From: Alphaproteobacteria bacterium
Lineage (GTDB): Bacteria; Pseudomonadota; Alphaproteobacteria; SHVW01
Direction of reading: 5' to 3'
Length of the DNA: 39,107 nt
Assembly: GCA_016869645.1 (NCBI GenBank)
Contig: VGDO01000030.1
Coordinates: 1 to 39,107, forward strand
The notes beneath the pieces were generated by a model. It was not told the origin of the DNA. It did not search any database and saw only the letters and a list, made by a program, of their open reading frames with translations. Position numbers and translations under genes: made by a program. Within the stretch, counting starts at the first letter, position 1. The number at the start of each line of letters is the position of its first letter. Shown piece after piece: positions 33,559 to 39,107 of the stretch.

Positions 33559-34779
33559 CTACCTGATTTCGCTGAACCGGTCGATCTTGCGGATCTGCGG
33601 GAACAGAGCCGGCCAGAGGAAGGTGACGCCGAGAGTCAGGCTGCCGCCCAACAGAACAGCGGCAACCGGCCCGACCAGCGCGCCTGCCGTGCCCGAGACG
33701 AAGGTGCCGAGCTCGTTCGAGGCGACGATGAAGACCGATTCAACGGCAAGCACGCGGCCCCGGAGCTCGTCGGGCGTCGCGAGCGGCACCAGCGTGGTGC
33801 GAATGTAGACGCTGACCATGTCGCCCGCGCCGAGCAGCAGCAAGGCGCCGAAGGAAAGCCAATAGTCCCGCGACAAGCCGAAGACGATGGCGGCGATGCC
33901 GAAGACGCCGACGGAGACGAACAGCCGCGTTCCGACGTGACGCTGCAGTGGAAACTGAGTCAGCAGCAACGCCGTCACAGAGGCCCCGAGGCCCTGGGCG
34001 CTGCGCAGGAGCCCGCCCGCATCGGCGCCGACTTGGAGGATGTCCTGCGCGAAGACCGGGATCAGCGCCGTGGCGCCGGAGAACAGCACGGCGAACAGAT
34101 CGAGCGAAATGGTGCCGAGCAGCAAAGGATTTCGACATATCAGCACGATGCCTGCCAGGATCGCAGCGGGATCGCGCGCCTTCGTCTCGTCGACGACGAT
34201 CGGCCGGCTACGCATGATGAAGATGAGCATCATCGCGATCGCAAGGCCGATCATGAGTGCGCCATAGGCGAAGTGCGGGCTGACGGCATAGAGCAGGCCG
34301 CCAATGCCGGGGCCGGCGATCGCGGCCACCTGCCAGCTCGTCGAGGACCAAGCGACGGCGTTCGCCAGATCCTGGCGCGGCACAAGACTTGGCATGATCG
34401 AGCGCGCCGCCGGCGAGGTGACGGCGCGCGCCGTTCCAAAGGAAAGTGCCAGAGCCAAGATGACGTTTTCTGTCATCCGGTCCGCCATCGCCATGCCGAA
34501 CAGGACGGCGCCGGCGGCGAGCTCGACCGAGATCCCGATCAGGACGAGACGCCGCCGGTCGTAGTGGTCGGCGAGATGGCCGGCCGGAATGGAGAGGAAG
34601 ACGGCCGGAAGAAAGACGGCCAGTCCGACCAGCGCGAGCTGAAACGGGTCGCGCGTGATCTCATAGATCTGCCAGGCCAGCGCCGTCGACTGGATCTGCA
34701 GCGATATCGTGCGCACGAATTGCGCGCCCGTGTTCAAGGCATAGTCGCGATGCCGGAGGACGGCGAAACGGGGTCTCAT
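33559..34779 (-). CDS. MFS transporter, EntS-like
   Basis: This 406-aa membrane protein has about 10-12 hydrophobic helices. The loop motif AGHLADHYDRRRL between helices 2 and 3 is the major facilitator signature. The overall pattern (FRVLRHRDY-like start as FAVLRHRDYALNTGAQF, PDELRGRVLAVESVF late in the protein) matches the EntS/DUF894 exporter group, which includes the enterobactin exporter. No siderophore genes are nearby, so its cargo is unknown. No clear ribosome-binding site precedes the ATG. Confidence 0.88.
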   Translation of the reverse strand: MRPRFAVLRHRDYALNTGAQFVRTISLQIQSTALAWQIYEITRDPFQLALVGLAVFLPAVFLSIPAGHLADHYDRRRLVLIGISVELAAGAVLFGMAMADRMTENVILALALSFGTARAVTSPAARSIMPSLVPRQDLANAVAWSSTSWQVAAIAGPGIGGLLYAVSPHFAYGALMIGLAIAMMLIFIMRSRPIVVDETKARDPAAILAGIVLICRNPLLLGTISLDLFAVLFSGATALIPVFAQDILQVGADAGGLLRSAQGLGASVTALLLTQFPLQRHVGTRLFVSVGVFGIAAIVFGLSRDYWLSFGALLLLGAGDMVSVYIRTTLVPLATPDELRGRVLAVESVFIVASNELGTFVSGTAGALVGPVAAVLLGGSLTLGVTFLWPALFPQIRKIDRFSEIR

Positions 34780-35049
34780 GCGGATCGGCGAGGTCGGACC
34801 ATGTCACCAGTCATCGCGGGCCGCCGTTGGCCGAGTTAGCGTCCATGCGGCCACGTGGAGGACATTTCGACATGGGAAAATGCGAAGAAATGGCGTGGCG
34901 TGCCACGATCGACGAAGGGGGCGTTACGGCTTCGCTGTGTCGCCATGATGACACAGCCTGCCGCGACCTCCAATTGGACATGCTGCGGCGGCCCGCGCAA
35001 GCACACACGAAGGTAGTCCGACACCTCCCTCGGGTGCCGTGAACGTAGC
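34780..35049. other. Gap without recognised gene, at the broken end of the phaC relic
   Basis: No frame here shows a family I recognise. Short open frames exist on both strands (for example 34827-35042 +), without a good ribosome-binding site. The homology of the adjacent phaC relic stops abruptly near 35080, so this may be unrelated DNA joined by deletion or rearrangement. Confidence 0.4.
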
Positions 35050-35757
35050 GCCCGGTGCCTCCTCCAGCGGCGCATAGGTCGTGGGCTCATACTGGATCAA
35101 CTCCATCAACCGGTTCCGAAACACGACTTTACCTGGCGGAATCGCCACGCCGCGTCCGACTTGGCACACCTCAGAACCAACGGGAGTGCGCTGTACCATG
35201 CGACGCTCCGCATCTTTGAACCCATTCTGCCAGCCCAGCCAAAAATTCCGGCCACCGGATTCGACCCTGGCTCGGAGGACTTCGGGGTTCGTCTATAAGA
35301 AGTTCGACGGCGAAAGAGCATCGCGAATCTGGCGTGCGGCAAAATTCATGACATCTGCATGACGTGGGCTCACGCCACACATGCCGGTCGTAGCGTTGTG
35401 CCACCATTGCTGCGTGAACAGGAACCCCTGCCACACGAGCGAGAACGGCAAGACTTGCCAGTCCTTGCCATCGATACGCCGGTCTCCGGGAAGCGGCTCA
35501 ATAGCCGGCAGCGTCTCGGGGGCGCCGCGGACGCACGGACGGCATAGTCGAGGAACCGGATCCATTTCCTTGCAGCATTGCGCACGAGATCCGCCTGCTT
35601 GCCTGGCTGGCTAAGCACATGAATCGCCCAATCGGAATGCCCCTCAAGCAGAGTGGCCTGCGACACCCCGCCGGTGAGCTGTGTCTGCCAGGTATGGATC
35701 AGCCGGGTCGAGCGGGTACCCGTGGATGTTCTCGTCGTCGATCGCCAGGGATTTCAT
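35050..35757 (-). pseudogene. phaC: Poly(3-hydroxyalkanoate) synthase (phaC-like) pseudogene, N-terminal part only
   Basis: Read on the minus strand, three frames together give a PhaC N-terminal region. They are HTWQTQLTGGVSQATLLEG...SDWAIHVLSQPGKQADLV (PHBC_N domain), then DRRIDGKDWQVLPF...LFTQQWWHNATTG, then TNPEVLRARVESGG and GKVVFRNRLMELIQYEPTT. The frame shifts near 35690-35710 and again near 35515-35530, and an amber codon (35295-35293) interrupts SPSNFL/TNPEVL where the family usually has Trp or Leu. After the LIQYEPTT motif the homology ends, so the catalytic alpha/beta-hydrolase part with the Cys lipase box is gone. The probable original start is ATG 35757 (MKSLAIDDEN). Confidence 0.8.
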
Positions 35758-36021
35758 GAGCCACGCGCCATCTGGCCGCGTGACAGGCACGCTTTCGTAC
35801 TGAATTGCCGCGGTCTCGGGCGACAACACGGGGCTCTTGCGATGCGCCAGGTCGAGAATCCGGAAAAATGCCACGAGAGCCTCCATGTCCGGTCCAAAGC
35901 CAACCGGCGCGCGCAGGATCAAACGCTAGAGAATGGCTGCAATCCTGCCTTGACGTACGTCAACGTCGCTCCGGACCCTATTTGCTAAGAAGACTTTCGC
36001 TCACTTGCCGGAGATTCCGAC
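35758..36021. other. Region between the phaC and groEL relics
   Basis: The minus-strand frame of the phaC N-terminus stays open to 35922 and could code for about 55 more residues (PDMEALVAFFRILDLAHRK...), but I do not recognise them. They may be part of the original gene or another relic. GGAG at 36009-36012 is the ribosome-binding site of the groEL relic. Confidence 0.4.
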
Positions 36022-36240
36022 ATGCCTCACAAGCAAGTGCTCTTTCACTCGCCCGTCCGCGAAAACATTCTTCGCGGCGCCAACCAGCGCGCAGTCGCAG
36101 AATGCGCGGCTCCCGTCCTCGCTCAAAATCGCTACTGATCGAGGGGAATTCGGGCATCCCGATCAATCGAGACGACGGAGTGACCATCGCCAAGAAAATC
36201 GAGCCCACGCGCCCTGCCGAGAGGCTCGGGACGCAACTGC
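36022..36240 (+). pseudogene. groEL: groEL N-terminal fragment, frameshifted and joined to the P-type ATPase
   Basis: From ATG 36022 (GGAG eight nt upstream) the frame reads MPHKQVLFHSPVRENILRGA, the start of an alphaproteobacterial GroEL-like chaperonin. It meets a stop at 36136. In the next frame the homology resumes as RPRSKSLLIE, then DDGVTIAKKIEPTRPAERLG, matching GroEL residues of about 30-70. The segment between NQ and PRSKS is 29 nt where 30 are expected, so a 1-nt deletion explains the shift. After LGTQL the similarity to GroEL ends and the ATPase begins in the same frame. Confidence 0.8.
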
Positions 36241-38777
36241 CGACCCGAGCCGAGCGATCGCCTGCGGGGCTGTCATCCCAAGCAGCTGCCGAGCGCCTCA
36301 GGGTGGAGGGCTTCAACGAATTGCCGTCCAGGTCGCACCGTACACCCCTGCGCATCGTGTACGATGTGGTGCGCGAACCGATGTTCGGGCTGCTTATGGC
36401 AGCGGGCGCGATCTATCTCCTCCTCGGCGACCTGGAGGAAGCGCTCCTTCTCGTCGCCTTCGCCACGCTATCCGTATCGATTGCTGTCGTGCAGGAAAGC
36501 CGCACGGAGCGGGTCTTGGAAGCACTTCGCGACCTTACCAGCCCGCGTGCCCTGGTCGTCCGCGACGGCCAGCAACAGCGAATTGCCGGCCGGGAGGTGG
36601 TGAAGGGCGACGTGTTGATTGTCGGAGAAGGCGATCGCATCGCCGCGGACGCGGTCCTGATAGCAGGCCGCGATGTCCAGACGGATGAATCCCTTCTGAC
36701 AGGCGAATCTGCACCCGCCCGCAAGACTCCTGCCGCAGAATCCAGAGACGGTATGGAAAGACCAGGCGGCGACGACTTGCCTTATCTCTTCTCGGGTACG
36801 CTCGTCGTGCGCGGTCAGGGGACCGCGATCGTGCAGGCGACCGGGGCACGCACCGAGATCGGTCGAATCGGCTCGGCACTCAACACGATCAGCTCCGAGC
36901 AGCCCCGTCTGACCTTGCAGACTCGAGGTCTGATTCGCGCATTTGCCCTGGTCAGCGTGACGCTCACGGCCACTGCCATCGTGCTCTACGGTCTCCTTCG
37001 AGGAGGATGGCTGGAAGCCGTGCTCAGCGGCATCGCGGTCGGCATGTCTCTGTTGCCAGAGGAGTTCCCGCTCGTGCTGACCGCCTTCATGGCGATGGGG
37101 GCGTGGCGTATGTCACGCATCGGCGTGCTCACGCGCCATGCCGCGGCCATCGAGACGCTCGGCGCGGCGACTGTGCTCTGCACGGACAAGACTGGAACTT
37201 TGACGCAGAACTGCATGTCCATCGCGGAGCTGCGGACCTTCGAGGAGATTCTTCGAGTAGAACCGGAATTGACCCTCTCTGCGTCGTCCCGTCTGCTGGT
37301 CGAAGTTGGCGTGCTGGCCAGCAAGCCTGCGCCGTTCGACCCGATGGAGCAAGCGATTCACGCTTTGTCCGACCGCATCGGCCAGCCAAAGCCGACGACG
37401 GGTGGATTGCGTCTCGAGCACGAATACCCGCTGAGCCCGGAGCTGCTGGCCGTCACCCATGTCTGGCGCGCGCCCAACGATACCTCTTTTACTGTCGCAG
37501 CAAAGGGAGCTCCTGAAGCCATCGCCAGGCTTTGCCGGCTAGACCCAATGGACCAGGAGCGCGTCGGCGCAATGACCAACAAAATGGCCGCGAACGGCAT
37601 GAGGGTCCTCGGCGTTGCGCGGGCGTCGTTCGTCGGCCTCTCGCTGCCGTCGGTGGCGCACGATTTCACGTTCGAATTTGTCGGTCTCGTCGGCTTGGTA
37701 GATCCGCTCCGCCCCTCGGTGCCGGCGGCGGTTGCCCGATGCCGAGCCGCCGGCATTCGCCTGATCATGATTACCGGTGACTATCCCGCCACAGCACAAG
37801 CCATCGCCCGCGAGGCTGGAATTGCCGCCGATCGGGTTGTCACTGGCGCGGAACTCAAGCTGATGTCGGATGACAAGCTGGCCCTGAGCGTCCGCTCGGC
37901 CACCATCTTCGCTCGCGTCATGCCCGAGCAGAAGTTGCGCATCGTGAATGCGCTGAAGGCCAATGGCGAGGTCGTCGCCATGACCGGCGATGGCGTCAAC
38001 GACGCACCGTCCCTAAAGGCTGCCCATATTGGCATTGCCATGGGAAATCGAGGCACCGACGTTGCGCGAGAGGCATCAGCGATCGTCCTGCTGGACGACG
38101 ACTTTGCCTCCATCGTGACGACAATCGAGCTCGGCCGCCGCATCTACGACAACCTCCGCAAAGCCATGGGGTATATTCTTGCCGTGCATGTCCCCATTGC
38201 CGGGTTGGCCGTCTTGCCCATCCTGCTCGGCTGGCCTCTCATCCTGACGCCGGTTCACATTGCTTTCCTGGAGATGGTGATCGATCCGGTTTGCTCGTTC
38301 GTCTTTGAGGCCGAGCGTGCTGAGCGCAATGCAATGAGCCGCCCGCCGCGCGACCCTGATAGCCCGCTTTTCTCGGGCGCGCTCGTCGCCTGGAGCCTCG
38401 TACAAGGCGGGCTGCTCCTTCTCGTGGTGGTCGGGATCGAGTTTTCAGCACTCCAGTCCGAAGTTGAGGAGCCGGTGGTCCGAGCCGTGACATTCAGCAC
38501 TCTGGTGGCCGGCAATATCGGGCTGATCCTCGTCAATCGTTCGTTTAGCACGTCGCTCGTGTCGGCGCTGTTTCGCCCCAACCGGGCACTTTGGTTGGTG
38601 ATTGGCGTCACGACGCTGGTGCTGAGCGTAGCCCTGAACTGGGCGCCGGCCAGCCAGCTCTTTCGCTTCGGCCCGCTGCAGGCCGTCGATGTAGTGATCT
38701 GCATCGCCTCGGGTGCAGGCGTGTTGCTGGTTCTCGAGTTGGTCAAGCCAGCCTGGCGGCGCAGTCTCCAGACGTGA
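36102..38777 (+). CDS. Cation-transporting P-type ATPase
   Basis: This P-type ATPase of about 891 aa has the complete core. It starts with a GLSSQAAAERLRVEGFNELP-like N-terminal domain. Two membrane helices and the actuator TGES loop (LLTGESAP) follow, then helix 4 with PEEFPLVL and the phosphorylated D362 in CTDKTGTLT. Next come the KGAPEAI nucleotide site and TGDGVNDAPSLKAAHIGIAMG, with four or more C-terminal helices. It belongs to the type II/III-like group; PEEFP in helix 4 differs from PEGLP of typical Ca pumps, so the ion is uncertain. The start is ambiguous: ATG 36102 and GTG 36180 both lie inside the groEL relic, so translation starts on borrowed sequence. The first ~45 residues from ATG 36102 are GroEL-derived. 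Confidence 0.88.
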   Translation: MRGSRPRSKSLLIEGNSGIPINRDDGVTIAKKIEPTRPAERLGTQLPTRAERSPAGLSSQAAAERLRVEGFNELPSRSHRTPLRIVYDVVREPMFGLLMAAGAIYLLLGDLEEALLLVAFATLSVSIAVVQESRTERVLEALRDLTSPRALVVRDGQQQRIAGREVVKGDVLIVGEGDRIAADAVLIAGRDVQTDESLLTGESAPARKTPAAESRDGMERPGGDDLPYLFSGTLVVRGQGTAIVQATGARTEIGRIGSALNTISSEQPRLTLQTRGLIRAFALVSVTLTATAIVLYGLLRGGWLEAVLSGIAVGMSLLPEEFPLVLTAFMAMGAWRMSRIGVLTRHAAAIETLGAATVLCTDKTGTLTQNCMSIAELRTFEEILRVEPELTLSASSRLLVEVGVLASKPAPFDPMEQAIHALSDRIGQPKPTTGGLRLEHEYPLSPELLAVTHVWRAPNDTSFTVAAKGAPEAIARLCRLDPMDQERVGAMTNKMAANGMRVLGVARASFVGLSLPSVAHDFTFEFVGLVGLVDPLRPSVPAAVARCRAAGIRLIMITGDYPATAQAIAREAGIAADRVVTGAELKLMSDDKLALSVRSATIFARVMPEQKLRIVNALKANGEVVAMTGDGVNDAPSLKAAHIGIAMGNRGTDVAREASAIVLLDDDFASIVTTIELGRRIYDNLRKAMGYILAVHVPIAGLAVLPILLGWPLILTPVHIAFLEMVIDPVCSFVFEAERAERNAMSRPPRDPDSPLFSGALVAWSLVQGGLLLLVVVGIEFSALQSEVEEPVVRAVTFSTLVAGNIGLILVNRSFSTSLVSALFRPNRALWLVIGVTTLVLSVALNWAPASQLFRFGPLQAVDVVICIASGAGVLLVLELVKPAWRRSLQT

Positions 38778-38987
38778 GTGGCGCATGGAGCGTCGATTTG
38801 CGGCGACGTTCGCGAGCGCCCGTCACGCTGCTCCCCGGCGAAGGGTCCCATTGATTGGTTGCGATTGCCCTGCGATCGGTCACATCTTCGGACGCCGGGA
38901 CCGAGCCGCGCAAGATAGCGCGCGATCGCGTGGCCTGCGCTCTTGATGGCACTGAGCCCGTAGGTGCCGTCATTGCGAAACTCCGAC
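38778..38987. other. Intergenic region downstream of the ATPase
   Basis: No gene is recognised. Part of the stretch (about 38940-38987, including cattgcgaaactcc) resembles dispersed noncoding repeats seen in many alphaproteobacteria. It borders the putative insertion sequence end at 38988. Confidence 0.4.
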
Positions 38988-39107
38988 TGTCAACGCCGGA
39001 GTAAAAATGCATCGTCTGGCCGGAGTAAAAATGCATCACGGCTGATTGCAGGAAGGCCCCCCGCGGGGGGCCTTCCTGCGACCTCGTTTATTTCTCGGGT
39101 GGGCTGT
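38988..39107. mobile_element. Putative IS21-family terminus (element continues beyond window)
   Basis: The sequence from 38988 begins TGTCAACGCCGGAGTAAAAA. It contains two direct copies of a 19-nt unit (gccggagtaaaaatgcatc) at 38995-39013 and 39019-39037, 24 nt apart. IS21-family ends start with TG and carry such repeated transposase-binding sites. No transposase frame is visible before the window ends, so the family call rests on the terminus alone. Confidence 0.55.
39048..39079. terminator. 32-nt perfect palindrome near the IS terminus
   Basis: The two 16-nt halves (gcaggaaggccccccg and its exact complement) form a loop-free palindrome. In RNA this gives a very stable GC hairpin, which may block transcription entering the element from outside. 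No T-tract follows directly (a short T run appears around 39088-39094), so it may equally be a mobile-element structural site. Confidence 0.5.

Overview
The window is high-GC DNA with alphaproteobacterial character. The signs are peptide/hydantoin-type catabolic operons with REP-like repeats in the spacers, DUF3175/DUF3775/DUF6496 small proteins, a three-domain LigD, and several copies of the alphaproteobacterial general-stress (EcfG) promoter. A Rhodospirillales/Hyphomicrobiales-type soil bacterium (Reyranella- or Bradyrhizobium-like) fits best, but the genus cannot be fixed from sequence alone. No rRNA, tRNA or CRISPR array was seen.

Region 1 (1-12.9 kb, all +): the end of a family 5 solute-binding protein, two Dpp/Opp permeases, two ATPases, an M28-family peptidase homologue with altered metal/catalytic residues, two tandem HyuB-type subunits and one HyuA-type subunit. 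Together they look like a system for importing a peptide-like or cyclic amide compound and hydrolysing it. Five of the spacers carry palindromic repeats of two families, including a 128-nt near-perfect inverted repeat between the two hyuB genes.

Region 2 (13-25 kb and 31.6-33.6 kb): a stress island. It holds small secreted and basic proteins, a BON lipoprotein, LigD, a baeRF family 3 protein translationally coupled to a 127-aa unknown, a divergent 68-aa unknown, a PaoABC-type molybdenum aldehyde dehydrogenase, DUF3175-DUF3775, DUF4142 and a 50-aa basic protein. Six exact GGAAC-N16/17-CGTT sites (plus two near matches) lie just upstream of these genes in the right orientation, so much of the island is probably driven by the EcfG/RpoE2-type general stress sigma factor. 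This is the most interesting signal in the window.

Region 3 (24.6-32.5 kb): a cupin gene; a four-gene minus-strand operon (D-2-hydroxyacid dehydrogenase, Rieske oxygenase alpha subunit, MaoC-like hydratase, SDR) that looks like an uncharacterised catabolic route; a two-part methyltransferase; and a nitroreductase.

Region 4 (32.7-39.1 kb): an orphan urea-carboxylase-associated (DUF1989) protein, an MFS exporter, then a decaying zone. The decay includes a phaC-like pseudogene (two frameshifts and an amber codon) and the first ~70 codons of a groEL gene, whose relic runs in frame into an intact P-type ATPase. The window ends in what looks like the terminus of an IS21-family insertion sequence, with direct repeats and a 32-nt perfect palindrome.
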